The position numbers were made by a program, and so were the translations under genes. DNA of 24,707 nt from JAHEKB01 sp049115575 (GTDB taxonomy: Bacteria > Bacteroidota > Bacteroidia > NS11-12g > UBA9320), in assembly GCA_049115575.1 (NCBI GenBank), contig JAGDZU010000005.1:1-24707 (forward strand), in the 5' to 3' direction. This document shows, one piece after another, positions 17,458 through 24,356 of this stretch. The notes under the pieces were generated by a model that made no database searches, had not been told where the DNA came from, and saw only the letters and a list, made by a program, of their open reading frames with translations. Every line of letters begins with the position of its first letter. Positions within the stretch are counted from its first letter, which is position 1.

Positions 17458-18439
17458 CCATTTCTCTATTATACTTTCTCTGGTATTCTTTAGGTGAAAG
17501 TCCTGAAAACTTCCGAAAGGTAGTTCTAAATGCCTTTTCATCATTATATCCTGTCTCAAACATAATTTCCATGACCGTTTCTGTAGTGGATTCTAGCTTC
17601 TTTTTTGCGGCCTCTACTCTTACCCTTTGTACATATTCGTGTGGAGTATTTGAGGTTGCTTTCTTAAACCTTCTTAAGAAACTTCTATCGTTAAGATGCA
17701 CTAGCTCAGCAATGGTTTTGATGCTAAGCTTTCTTTCAAAGTGGGTTTCAATATAATCCTGTGCTTTCAGTATAGCTTCATCTGTATGATCTTTTTGACC
17801 GCTAAATACGATGAACTCACGTTGACTAATTCTATCAAATTCTATTTCAGAGATTTTTGATACCCAAATGGCAACTTCTCTGCCAAAATAGCGCTCAATA
17901 AGATATAGAGTAAAATTTAGAATGGAATAGGCTCCACCACTGGAAAAAATACCATTGTCTTCACATATTATACTTTCAGGAATCAGATTTACTTCTGGGT
18001 ATTTCTTTTTAAATATTTTATGAGCAGTCCAATGAGTGGCACAACTCTTACCATTAACCAAGCCCGTTTCAGCTAGTAAAAATGCACCCTTACATAAACT
18101 GGCTATATCAGCGTTATTAGCAATACGTTGGTTCTTAATCCATTCAACCATTTTGTGATTGTCAATGATTGATTGATTTATGTCACCACTAATTGGTGAT
18201 ATAATAATTAAATCAGATTTCTCGATAGAATCTAAATTCGCCGTAGGCTGTACAGTAAATAAGTTTTGGTAGACCACAGGTTCACCTGTGATGCCTACTA
18301 AGTCTATTGTGTACAAGGGATTTGCAAGTTTATTCACTTGCTGATATTGTCTATTAGCCATACTTAGCATGTTGTAAGGTGCGATGATGGTGTCAACTAT
18401 GCTATTTCCTCTTGGAACCAAAATGCTAATGTGCTTCAT
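17447..18439 (-). CDS. GlxA/FtrA-type transcriptional regulator (DJ-1/PfpI domain plus AraC HTH)
   Basis: 330 residues. Residues ~1-190 form a DJ-1/PfpI (class I glutamine amidotransferase-like) domain: ISILVPRGNSIVDTIIAPYN, SDLIIISPISGD, and the elbow ADIASLCKGAFLLAETGLVNG with Cys116, then CATHW. In this regulator group the domain is thought to sense a ligand rather than to catalyse. Residues ~222-325 are the AraC/XylS double helix-turn-helix: LSIKTIAELVHLNDRSFLRR, then VMEIMFETGYNDEKAF and FSGLSPKEYQRKY. The promoter at 18445-18475 gives a very short leader. It is divergent from the triple-ABM protein, which makes that gene the natural target. A small relic of a paralogue lies 3.2 kb away at 20684-20722. 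Confidence 0.92.
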   Translation of the reverse strand: MKHISILVPRGNSIVDTIIAPYNMLSMANRQYQQVNKLANPLYTIDLVGITGEPVVYQNLFTVQPTANLDSIEKSDLIIISPISGDINQSIIDNHKMVEWIKNQRIANNADIASLCKGAFLLAETGLVNGKSCATHWTAHKIFKKKYPEVNLIPESIICEDNGIFSSGGAYSILNFTLYLIERYFGREVAIWVSKISEIEFDRISQREFIVFSGQKDHTDEAILKAQDYIETHFERKLSIKTIAELVHLNDRSFLRRFKKATSNTPHEYVQRVRVEAAKKKLESTTETVMEIMFETGYNDEKAFRTTFRKFSGLSPKEYQRKYNREMAYS

Positions 18440-18444
18440 GACAA

Positions 18445-18475
18445 CAAAAGTAAAGCATCAAATTGTCGTAAACAA
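18445..18475 (-). promoter_or_regulatory. Promoter of the AraC-type regulator
   Basis: On the minus strand TTG (18475-18473), a 20-base spacer and TACTTTTG (18452-18445) match the Bacteroidota consensus. The -7 box ends five bases before the ATG at 18439, so the transcript should be nearly leaderless. Confidence 0.65.
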
Positions 18476-18494
18476 CCCTGTAGAGAGTCAAAAA

Positions 18495-18513
18495 CGCACC
18501 CTGAAGAGGTGCG
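18495..18513. promoter_or_regulatory. Hairpin/operator CGCACC-N7-GGTGCG in the divergent intergenic region
   Basis: Perfect six-base arms at 18495-18500 and 18508-18513 lie between the AraC regulator and the triple-ABM gene. A near-match to the -7 box, GATATTTG (18524-18531), follows 10 bases later on the plus strand, and the palindrome covers the place where its -33 TTG should be. This is the position expected of an activator site replacing a missing -33 element; the regulator next door is the obvious candidate. Confidence 0.4.
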
Positions 18514-18562
18514 TAATAGACATGATATTTGTGGTATTAATTTAAAAACTTAAAACATTATT

Positions 18563-19810
18563 ATGAAAGCACAACAATTAGAATTGCCTGCATTTATGAA
18601 AGAAAACATTATGCTTGGTAATGAGATAAGTATTACGGGCAAATGGATGCCTAAGTCAAATAGTGTCTTTTTTAAAAAATCTGAAGACTCTAGGGAAATG
18701 TTAGTGGAGTGGGAGAATATTCATGAAGATGCTAAAAATCATGAAGGTATGTTATCAACTGAAATAAATCACGCAGTAGGGCAGGATGCGGTTTTAGTGC
18801 ACCACATTTTCAAAAACCATGATTCTCTGATAAACTACTTCACTCAAACTGCCAATGAACACTCTGAAGCGTTACACCAAGTTGCCAAACCAGGTTTTCA
18901 TCTTGTTAGAGGTATGTCCATAACGGAACAAGTGAAAAGTGCTATAGAAAGTAAAGGTGTTAATGGAACATTTGCAGAATATACATTTGGCTTTGTACGA
19001 GAAGGAAATCGGCAACCAGATCCCTCTAAAGCTATACAGGTTACGGCTAAGTGGACTTGCAAAGAAGGTGAGAGCGTGGAAGACTTAAAACATTGGTGGC
19101 TCAAAGTGGGAACCGATGCTTATGATCTGGAAAAGGGAATGGCTCGATTTGAAGCATATGAAGTAATTGGGGAACAGGCCTTAATTATCCATGAGACATT
19201 TGAAACGAGTAAGGATTTACAATTTCATTTGACCAAAGGCATGGCAGCCAAATACAAGAAGGATATTGATCAAATTGCAGCACCAGAGAACTATTTCTTT
19301 AGAGGGCCAGTTTCTTGGACTATAAGAACATATTCTAAATTTATGGGGCTGCCTGCTACTTATTCAAGTCAAGGAAGTCATTACACTCAAGATGGAGGAA
19401 CCATGAGTGAAGGAAAAATCAACTTAAATAAAGACATAATGGAAAACAAACAAGTAATGGTAGTTTACAAATGGACTGCTAAAGAAGGAAAATCAGAAGA
19501 ATTAAAGGCTATTTATAAAGATGTAGAAGGCCAAATGAAAGCGAAAGAACCAGGAGCGTTGAATGTACAGTGCTATTTCGATGAAAACTTATCTGCTTTG
19601 GTAGTTATGGATCTTTTTGCAGACGCAGGAGCAGTAGGTTTTCATTTAGGAACTACTGCTGGACAGCATTGGCCCGATTTGGTACAGGTTGCTGATCCAG
19701 GGGAATTCTTATTTTGTGGAGAGATTCCTGAGGAAATGAAGCAAGCCGCTGTTGGAATGGGTCTGAACGCCACTTTTGCGCCGAGTATTTTTGGGTTCAA
19801 AAGAGACTAA
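18563..19810 (+). CDS. Protein of three tandem ABM-like (dimeric alpha/beta barrel) units
   Basis: 415 residues without signal peptide or membrane helix. Three diverged copies of one ~120-residue unit are visible at ~21-147, ~157-283 and ~297-415. Each begins with a strand ending in K-W (ISITGKWMPK, IQVTAKWTCKEG, VMVVYKWTAKEG), has a helix, then a strand set with H/D at its end (VLVHHIF, LIIHETF, LVVMDLF), a helix with F-H-L or similar, and VA-x-P/PG (LHQVAKPG, IDQIAAPE, VQVADPG). Each closes with a segment like GTFAEYTFGFVR, PATYSSQGSHY or ATFAPSIFGFKR. The fold pattern resembles antibiotic biosynthesis monooxygenase (ABM)/DUF-type ferredoxin-like barrels, which usually act as dimers or hexamers. 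A substrate cannot be named. It is divergent from a GlxA-type regulator and followed by a strong terminator, so it forms a one-gene unit. Confidence 0.78.
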   Translation: MKAQQLELPAFMKENIMLGNEISITGKWMPKSNSVFFKKSEDSREMLVEWENIHEDAKNHEGMLSTEINHAVGQDAVLVHHIFKNHDSLINYFTQTANEHSEALHQVAKPGFHLVRGMSITEQVKSAIESKGVNGTFAEYTFGFVREGNRQPDPSKAIQVTAKWTCKEGESVEDLKHWWLKVGTDAYDLEKGMARFEAYEVIGEQALIIHETFETSKDLQFHLTKGMAAKYKKDIDQIAAPENYFFRGPVSWTIRTYSKFMGLPATYSSQGSHYTQDGGTMSEGKINLNKDIMENKQVMVVYKWTAKEGKSEELKAIYKDVEGQMKAKEPGALNVQCYFDENLSALVVMDLFADAGAVGFHLGTTAGQHWPDLVQVADPGEFLFCGEIPEEMKQAAVGMGLNATFAPSIFGFKRD

Positions 19811-19835
19811 GGAACGCTTGTCAAATGAAGTTATA

Positions 19836-19866
19836 AAAACGGAATAGATCTTCTATTCCGTTTTTT
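19836..19866. terminator. Strong intrinsic terminator
   Basis: CGGAATAGA-TCT-TCTATTCCG forms a nine-base-pair stem with a three-base loop (19840-19860). Flanking AAAA and TTTT extend pairing to 13 pairs, and a run of six T follows. It sits 26 bases after the triple-ABM stop. The A-run on the left means it can also serve the minus-strand gene that ends at 19889 in the opposite direction. Confidence 0.9.
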
Positions 19867-19888
19867 CTATTTTAATTAATTGGGTTGT

Positions 19889-20554
19889 TCATCTTTCAAT
19901 CAGATCTCGAGCTCCTTTGTAAAACAAGATTGAAGCGATCATCATGAACACATGACTTATGTCTACATGGTTGAACCATTTATCCAAACCAATTTGGAAA
20001 ACAAAAAAGAAAGCACCGAAAGAGCTGACCAAGACGGCAAGTAGAAGGAGCTTACTGCCTTTACTTCTTGTTTTATAGAATACAAAACCTGCGAATCCAG
20101 TAACAACAATAGCCATTCCATAGGCGGCATGAATAAGTACAAATTGGAAGTTCAAATAGACTAGTGACAGAATAAGGAAAGCCATTAACTCTATAATGTT
20201 CAATATTGAAAAGAATACACCAATTTTTGAATCAATCCACTTTCGTGAATATTGTATTACCGCGCGTTCAAGCAAAGCAACAGATAACATGCTTGTGATC
20301 CAGCCAGGGAGTTTCATGTAAAATGGCAGATAATGTCCCAGTGCATGGCCAAGAACTCCACCTAAGAATGTAGCCAGGCTCATGGAGAGAAAATAGTACT
20401 TAAATAGTGCGTGGACTTGGCTTTGTTGAGGTATGGCTCTTAGCTTTTGAAAAGCCACTAAGCAGATGATGGAAACGAAAACATCAGTCAATGCTGTAAC
20501 CGGCTCGTGCAGTACAAGTCCGAATAGCTCAATTGATGGTTGAGGTTCTACCAA
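19889..20554 (-). CDS. Multi-pass membrane protein, possibly CREST/DUF6962-like
   Basis: 221 residues with about seven membrane helices. Conserved-looking polar residues sit in or next to helices: Glu17 in LHEPVTALTD, Asp24, Ser57/Ser59 with His70 and His74 (GVLGHALGHYLP), His142 (LIHAAYG), and His196, Asp198 and His201 in the last pair of helices (FNHVDISHVFMMIA). Ser, Asp and several His spread over seven helices is the pattern of the CREST superfamily (ceramidase-like metal-dependent membrane hydrolases), and the HEPVT...D and NHxDISH motifs recall DUF6962. This is a tentative reading. The likely start is TTG at 20554, because no ATG precedes helix 1. A -7 box candidate lies ~58 bases upstream. 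Confidence 0.65.
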   Translation of the reverse strand: MVEPQPSIELFGLVLHEPVTALTDVFVSIICLVAFQKLRAIPQQSQVHALFKYYFLSMSLATFLGGVLGHALGHYLPFYMKLPGWITSMLSVALLERAVIQYSRKWIDSKIGVFFSILNIIELMAFLILSLVYLNFQFVLIHAAYGMAIVVTGFAGFVFYKTRSKGSKLLLLAVLVSSFGAFFFVFQIGLDKWFNHVDISHVFMMIASILFYKGARDLIER

Positions 20555-20612
20555 TTTCTTTATCCAAATTTTCTTTAGGCTTAATGCAGAATGTTTAAAT
20601 GCACAGTCACTT

Positions 20613-20620
20613 CAAAATTA
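20613..20620 (-). promoter_or_regulatory. Candidate -7 box (TAATTTTG)
   Basis: On the minus strand TAATTTTG fits TAnnTTTG and lies about 58 bases before the TTG start at 20554. The nearest TTG upstream is 23 bases away (20646-20644), within the accepted range but longer than the 19 used by the rRNA promoters here. That TTG belongs to the 10-base direct repeat beside the AraC relic. Confidence 0.35.
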
Positions 20621-20642
20621 CTAAGAATATAAAACACCTATC

Positions 20643-20694
20643 TCAATGCTATGAAAGAGTTCTTTCANNCTTTCATTTCCAAATCACGAATAGG
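20643..20694. repeat. Repeat copy 2: 25 bases, NN, 25 bases
   Basis: Identical to 17406-17457 over all determined bases, with the two Ns at the same place. The copy lies between the membrane protein gene and the serine hydrolase gene. A 10-base direct repeat, CCTATCTCAA, flanks the region (20637-20646 and 20712-20721). Either a small segment was copied here from the AraC locus or a paralogue, or the assembler used the same contig ends twice. Confidence 0.8.
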
Positions 20695-20722
20695 TCTTTT
20701 CATCATTGTAGCCTATCTCAAG
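20684..20722 (-). pseudogene. Relic of a second AraC-family gene (13 codons)
   Basis: Read on the minus strand this gives LEIGYNDEKTYS and a TGA stop. LEIGYNDEK corresponds to FETGYNDEK of the regulator at 17447-18439 (residues 295-302), while TYS-stop corresponds to its last residues AYS-stop. The ~25 residues in between are deleted. The GYNDEK half differs at several bases from the intact gene, while the stop and downstream half is identical to it. The relic overlaps the last codons of the serine hydrolase gene, whose reading frame ends inside it at 20713. Confidence 0.6.
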
Positions 20723-21735
20723 ATTTTCACAATTCTCTTATTTATTAATTCTGACAAGTTCCAATTGTACAGTTTAGGATCAGTTGTACTGTAGAATGTT
20801 ACAACTACGGCATCAAGGTCTTTATGATATGAAGCAAAACTTTGGTAACCAGGAACCCAACCAGCATGCTCAAACTTATAAATTGAAGCATATATCTCTT
20901 GTTCACCTGCTTCAAATACAGAACCGTTGTTCAATGCTCTTAAGAAAGCTCCCACATCTTGAGCTGTAGCTAACATGCCATGATCGTCATTCTTCAAATC
21001 ATAGGGATGCCCAACATGGTAACCACTCATTACATTTACCATATCCACTTCATCTAAAGAACCAAAAGTATGGTTCAATCCGAGTGGAACTAATACTTCT
21101 TCTTTTATGAAGTTGAAGTTCCTGTACCCCAGTTGATCATCCATGATCTTATTAATTAGAAGATAATTTGTATTGCAATATTCATAGTCTTGATCAGGCT
21201 CAAAGTTGGCTTGCTTACCTTGAATTAAAGCTAGACTTTCTTCATATGTTTCTGTTGGAGCAGCCCAGAAATCTGGTGCATCTGTGAAATTTGGAATACC
21301 ACTTCTATGCTGAACCATCATCCTCAAGGTGATTCTTTCCGCATTAGGGATTTGACCTGTTAGCTCAGGTAAATATTCGGAGATGGTTTTATCTAGAGAA
21401 AGTTTACCGTCACTTACCAATTTAGTTACAGCAACGGCGTCATATAGTTTACTAATACTTGCAATCTTAAAAAGTGCGTCTGTTTTGGCTGGCAATTTAG
21501 TTTCTCTATTATGCCAACCTGATGCTAAATGCTGCGGTGGTTGACCAGCTTGATCTATATAAACAATCATACCGTCAAAACCATGACCAATGGCTTCATC
21601 TAATTGTTCTTGAACTGTATCAGGTAGTGGAAGAATCCATGCCTTAACCAATAACCAAGGCACAAAATATAGAGAAGATAAAGATGCCATTATGAAAACT
21701 ATCTTAAGTATTCGTTTAGTTTTAATCTTGGTCAT
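20713..21735 (-). CDS. Beta-lactamase-fold serine hydrolase (class C / PBP4*-like)
   Basis: 340 residues with an N-terminal membrane anchor (~9-35). The active-site motifs are Ser93-Ile-Ser-Lys96 (LFKIASISKLYDAVAV), Tyr186-Cys-Asn188 (YEYCNTNYLLI) and His290-Ala-Gly292 (FEHAGWVPGYQSF) in place of KTG. This is the standard set of the serine beta-lactamase/esterase/D-aminopeptidase family (Pfam Beta-lactamase). MMVQHRSGIPNF and DVGAFLRAL are further family marks. It is probably an envelope esterase or peptidase; antibiotic hydrolysis cannot be inferred. It is the last gene of the minus-strand operon, 29 bases after the esterase gene. Its final residues (RIVKILR) and stop are read from DNA that also encodes the AraC relic, so its C-terminus may have been altered by that event. 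Confidence 0.88.
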   Translation of the reverse strand: MTKIKTKRILKIVFIMASLSSLYFVPWLLVKAWILPLPDTVQEQLDEAIGHGFDGMIVYIDQAGQPPQHLASGWHNRETKLPAKTDALFKIASISKLYDAVAVTKLVSDGKLSLDKTISEYLPELTGQIPNAERITLRMMVQHRSGIPNFTDAPDFWAAPTETYEESLALIQGKQANFEPDQDYEYCNTNYLLINKIMDDQLGYRNFNFIKEEVLVPLGLNHTFGSLDEVDMVNVMSGYHVGHPYDLKNDDHGMLATAQDVGAFLRALNNGSVFEAGEQEIYASIYKFEHAGWVPGYQSFASYHKDLDAVVVTFYSTTDPKLYNWNLSELINKRIVKILR

Positions 21736-21764
21736 TGTTCTTAAGATTGATGCACTTTTAGTCC

Positions 21765-22673
21765 TTATCTCAATCCATGAATATCATATCTCGATACAAA
21801 ATTCCAAACCAACTCAGAGGTGCTTTGTCCTTGGTAAGCAGTCTTAAACCAAACATGATCTCCACCAATGTATTTGTAATGTTCAACTGAAACGGAGCTG
21901 TCTCCTTGGTCATAGACATAATGCTCAATTGTTATTCCTCCATTGTTTTCCGAAGTTTTAATTGGCGTTGTGTTTGTATTATTAAAGTTAATCCAATAGT
22001 CCAAGACGCTTTGGGCAGAGCTGTAATATTGATCGCCATTATATGGTAGAACACCATCAGATGTTCCATGAAGATGTATCACAGGCATTGGATGTTTTGT
22101 GGGGCCCATACAATCAAGCATGGTTCCAGAGACCGAAGCTATAGCGGCAATTAATTCGCTTTTGTAATTGGCCAAACCATAGGCCATCATACCACCATTT
22201 GAGTAACCTACAGCATATATTCTTTCGATATCTATACTGTACTGAGAACTAATTATACTGATCATAGCTTCAACAAATCCAAAATCATCGGCGTCACTCT
22301 TATTGTCTCCTCCACTTGGGCAAGCATTCCAATGAGAAAAACCATCTAAACAACTGCCCTGAGGGTAGACTAATATGAAAGTATCAGATTCCGCCAATGA
22401 TCGCATATCCGCGTCAGCCATATAATCCCTGGCACTTCCTCCAAACCCATGGAAATTTAGCATAAGTGGAATAGGAGCTGAACCGTCGTATGAATCGGGT
22501 TTGTATAATACGTATTCTCTGTCTTCATTATCATGTTGAACTACTTGAGCATTTGAATTTAAATAACAATTTTCATCACCCATGATATTGTCTTTCTTAC
22601 AACCAGATAATAGGAGTAATCCCAAGATGAAATAATGGATATAGGATATTTGTGATGTAGGGAGATTTCTCAT
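21765..22673 (-). CDS. PHB-depolymerase/feruloyl-esterase-like lipoprotein
   Basis: 302 residues. The signal peptide ends LLLLSGC with Cys25 as lipidation site, followed by KKDNIMGDEN. The alpha/beta-hydrolase domain of the Esterase_PHB/LpqC type has the oxyanion region LNFHGFGGSARDY (72-84), SLAESDTFILVYPQG (92-106), the nucleophile Ser158 in AVGYSNGGMMAY, Asp206 in HLHGTSDGVLPY and His273 in GGDHVWF. WNACPSGGDNKSDADDFGFV is typical of this group. Members cleave short polyester or cinnamoyl/acetyl esters of plant or algal polysaccharide; the exact substrate is open. It lies 12 bases after the cupin gene and 29 before the serine hydrolase, forming an operon of envelope hydrolases. Confidence 0.9.
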   Translation of the reverse strand: MRNLPTSQISYIHYFILGLLLLSGCKKDNIMGDENCYLNSNAQVVQHDNEDREYVLYKPDSYDGSAPIPLMLNFHGFGGSARDYMADADMRSLAESDTFILVYPQGSCLDGFSHWNACPSGGDNKSDADDFGFVEAMISIISSQYSIDIERIYAVGYSNGGMMAYGLANYKSELIAAIASVSGTMLDCMGPTKHPMPVIHLHGTSDGVLPYNGDQYYSSAQSVLDYWINFNNTNTTPIKTSENNGGITIEHYVYDQGDSSVSVEHYKYIGGDHVWFKTAYQGQSTSELVWNFVSRYDIHGLR

Positions 22674-22685
22674 CGATTTGGGTGG

Positions 22686-23141
22686 TTATATAGGAGGACC
22701 AACAATTTCCTGACCGTGCTTTGCTGCAATTTTGGTCATGTCCTCTTCACTCAATTCTCCACGGAGACTAGCTTCATAAAAACTCCTGAACATTTCTTCA
22801 ATGTTTTGAGCAGGAGAAAAAGCGTAACGTAAAATCCCTTTTTCTTTCCCTACATTTTTGAATGCATGAATGCTTCCTTTGGGAACAAATGCCATGTCGC
22901 CAGGATTCATATGGTAAAGGACACCACCAATTTCAACATCAAAAGTTCCTTCCAAGAAGAAAAAGGTCTCATCTTGTTCATGATGTATATGTCTTGGAGC
23001 ACCAACTCCTGGTTCAACTATATCTTCAAAAACAGCTAGTTGTCCATTTGTTTGAGCACCTACAAGTAATACTTTTAAAGAGAGAACATTAGGGAAATCT
23101 AGTTTTTCTGCATTCTTATATACGGAGTGTGTTGGTTTCAT
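22686..23141 (-). CDS. Single-domain cupin protein
   Basis: 151 residues with both cupin motifs. Motif 1 is PRHIHHEQDETFFFLEG, with metal ligands His51, His53 and Glu58; motif 2 is GDMAFVPKGSIHAFKN, with His92. No signal peptide is present. The C-terminal part (PAQNIEEMFRSFYEASLRGE, then KIAAKHGQEIVGPPI) is the tail common in small cupins annotated as quercetin-2,3-dioxygenase-like or as metal-binding cupins, where it packs against the barrel. Substrate is unknown. It sits between the frameshifted membrane protein (13 bases upstream) and the esterase (12 bases downstream), so it is operonic. Confidence 0.88.
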   Translation of the reverse strand: MKPTHSVYKNAEKLDFPNVLSLKVLLVGAQTNGQLAVFEDIVEPGVGAPRHIHHEQDETFFFLEGTFDVEIGGVLYHMNPGDMAFVPKGSIHAFKNVGKEKGILRYAFSPAQNIEEMFRSFYEASLRGELSEEDMTKIAAKHGQEIVGPPI

Positions 23142-23154
23142 TTTTATTAAGGTT

Positions 23155-23675
23155 TTACTGATTGGTATTTTTCAATTCTTGTTCAGCCACTAAAAGTTGC
23201 TTGTTGTATTCGGCTATTCGAGCGTGCGCCAAGCCATCAATCACTAAAATAACCGCCAACATAGCTATGGTAGTAATCATGCTGGCACGCCATATGGGCG
23301 CTTTAACAAAGAAGAGAACCAATGCACAAGCTACAATAATCAGCGGGATAGCAGTAAATACGATTGTTTTGTATTCTTTTAAGGTTGCTTCTGTTCGATC
23401 AACCTCAGCAGCTACAAACGCGGATGCATCAAAATTATAATCTTTTTCAAATTGCGTAACTCTGGATTTGTTAGTGAAAACAGCCCAAGGCCAATTATTG
23501 ATAAAAGTAGACCTGCAATTAAAGCGGGAATAATGTATGCTTTGGCCATTTCGGTTTTGCCCAATTGCCAGAATCCAAGACTGGCACTCATGAATACCAC
23601 TCCGAAAAGAATGAAAAATGGAGTTGAGAAGAGTTCGGACTTTGCCCAATCTGTGGATGATTTTAATATGTCCAT
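23155..23675 (-). CDS. Four-helix membrane protein, frameshifted
   Basis: Two overlapping frames give the halves of one protein. From ATG 23675 the first frame reads MDILKSSTDWAKSELFSTPF through two helices to GLGLFSLTNP, then loses sense. From about 23467 the other frame continues RVTQFEKDYNFDASAF, AAEVDRTEATLKEYK and two more helices to ELKNTNQ. A single missing base near 23459-23470 restores one frame of 173 residues. No N lies there. It may be a sequencing error, since the second half shows no decay, or a real recent mutation. The layout (four helices with a central cytoplasmic or periplasmic helix containing FEKDY) does not match a family I can name. It is the first gene of the operon with the cupin, esterase and serine hydrolase. 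Confidence 0.7.
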
Positions 23676-23737
23676 GGGTTTAATTCAATTGTCTAATGGT
23701 CATTTATATTGAGTAAGTGTTCTTTCTGAATTTGATT

Positions 23738-23752
23738 CCTACCTGCGGTAGG
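23738..23752. repeat. Palindrome CCTACC-TGC-GGTAGG (REP-like)
   Basis: A perfect six-base stem with a three-base loop lies between the SRPBCC gene and the next operon. On the plus strand it is followed by CTGGTTTTG. The composition stands out from the AT-rich surroundings and resembles the short GC-rich hairpins scattered between genes in many Flavobacteriia. It could also work as a weak terminator of the SRPBCC transcript. Confidence 0.5.
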
Positions 23753-23772
23753 CTGGTTTTGTGATTTTCTAA

Positions 23773-24213
23773 TCATTGCCTCTCCACAAATTCCTTGAAT
23801 TGCCTCATCCATTTTTCTCCTTGTTTCCGATACATGCTAGGGAAAAGTATAGCCATGAGTTTTGGCATAAACCAATTAATACGGGTGTATTCAAATTCAT
23901 ATTCATAGCGAGTATTATTTTCATCAATTTCTTTGAAAGTGCACCTCATATAATTATCCATATGTTTATGGTGGTAATGACCAACAAATGAATCTGGCAA
24001 ATTATTGGAAATTACGGTTTCTGTAAGCTCCATTTCTCGCTTACCGTATTTGTAAAACATTTGAGATATGGCTCCCTCTTGATTAGCTGTTCCCTCTTTG
24101 AGTTTTTTGCTTACAAAACCATCTTGATATTCGCCCAGATAATTTGGGTTTATGAAGTAATCTGCTACCGTTGATTTTGGTTTGCTTATGTCTATATGTC
24201 CTGTGAATTTCAT
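23773..24213 (-). CDS. SRPBCC (START/Bet v1-like) family protein
   Basis: 146 residues. The pattern MKFTGHIDISKPKSTVADYF (strand, then the helix with V-x-x-Y/F-F), NPNYLGEYQDGF, repeated long strands (GAISQMFYKYGKREMELTET, NTRYEYEFEYTRI) and the long C-terminal helix (LFPSMYRKQGEKWMRQFKEF) is that of the SRPBCC ligand-binding fold (polyketide-cyclase-like). Such proteins bind lipids or small aromatic molecules; the ligand is unknown. There is no signal peptide. It has its own consensus promoter at 24276-24247, placed back to back with the first rRNA promoter. Confidence 0.85.
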   Translation of the reverse strand: MKFTGHIDISKPKSTVADYFINPNYLGEYQDGFVSKKLKEGTANQEGAISQMFYKYGKREMELTETVISNNLPDSFVGHYHHKHMDNYMRCTFKEIDENNTRYEYEFEYTRINWFMPKLMAILFPSMYRKQGEKWMRQFKEFVERQ

Positions 24214-24246
24214 GGATAGAGTGTTAAGCGCCTAATATGTCCTCAC

Positions 24247-24276
24247 CAAATATAGTAGTCCTATGTGGCTGTACAA
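24247..24276 (-). promoter_or_regulatory. Promoter of the SRPBCC gene
   Basis: On the minus strand TTG (24276-24274), a 19-base spacer and TATATTTG (24254-24247) match the Bacteroidota promoter exactly, with the same spacing as the rRNA promoters. The leader to the ATG at 24213 is about 28 bases. The -33 element lies 50 bases from the -33 element of rRNA promoter P1 on the other strand. Confidence 0.8.
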
Positions 24277-24326
24277 GGGCTGCAGAAGAATGGCGAAAAA
24301 TATTTTACTTTTTTTTACAGCACCTA

Positions 24327-24356
24327 TTGCACAAGAAAAATATAGATTTACTTTTG
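24327..24356 (+). promoter_or_regulatory. rRNA operon promoter P1
   Basis: TTG (24327-24329), a 19-base spacer and TACTTTTG (24349-24356), followed by GCAGCCGCTTTAGG. It is the first of three equally built promoters before 16S rRNA. The next 60 bases include ACGTTCTATGAGGCGCTC and an A-run, which recur after P2. Confidence 0.88.

Noticed and set aside
20713..21735. Antibiotic-resistance beta-lactamase
   Set aside because: The SxxK, YxN and HxG motifs define the wider serine hydrolase family, which includes esterases and peptidases. Nothing here points to antibiotic hydrolysis.
23459..23470. Programmed ribosomal frameshift in the four-helix membrane protein
   Set aside because: No slippery heptamer with downstream structure is seen at the junction. 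A one-base error or mutation is simpler.
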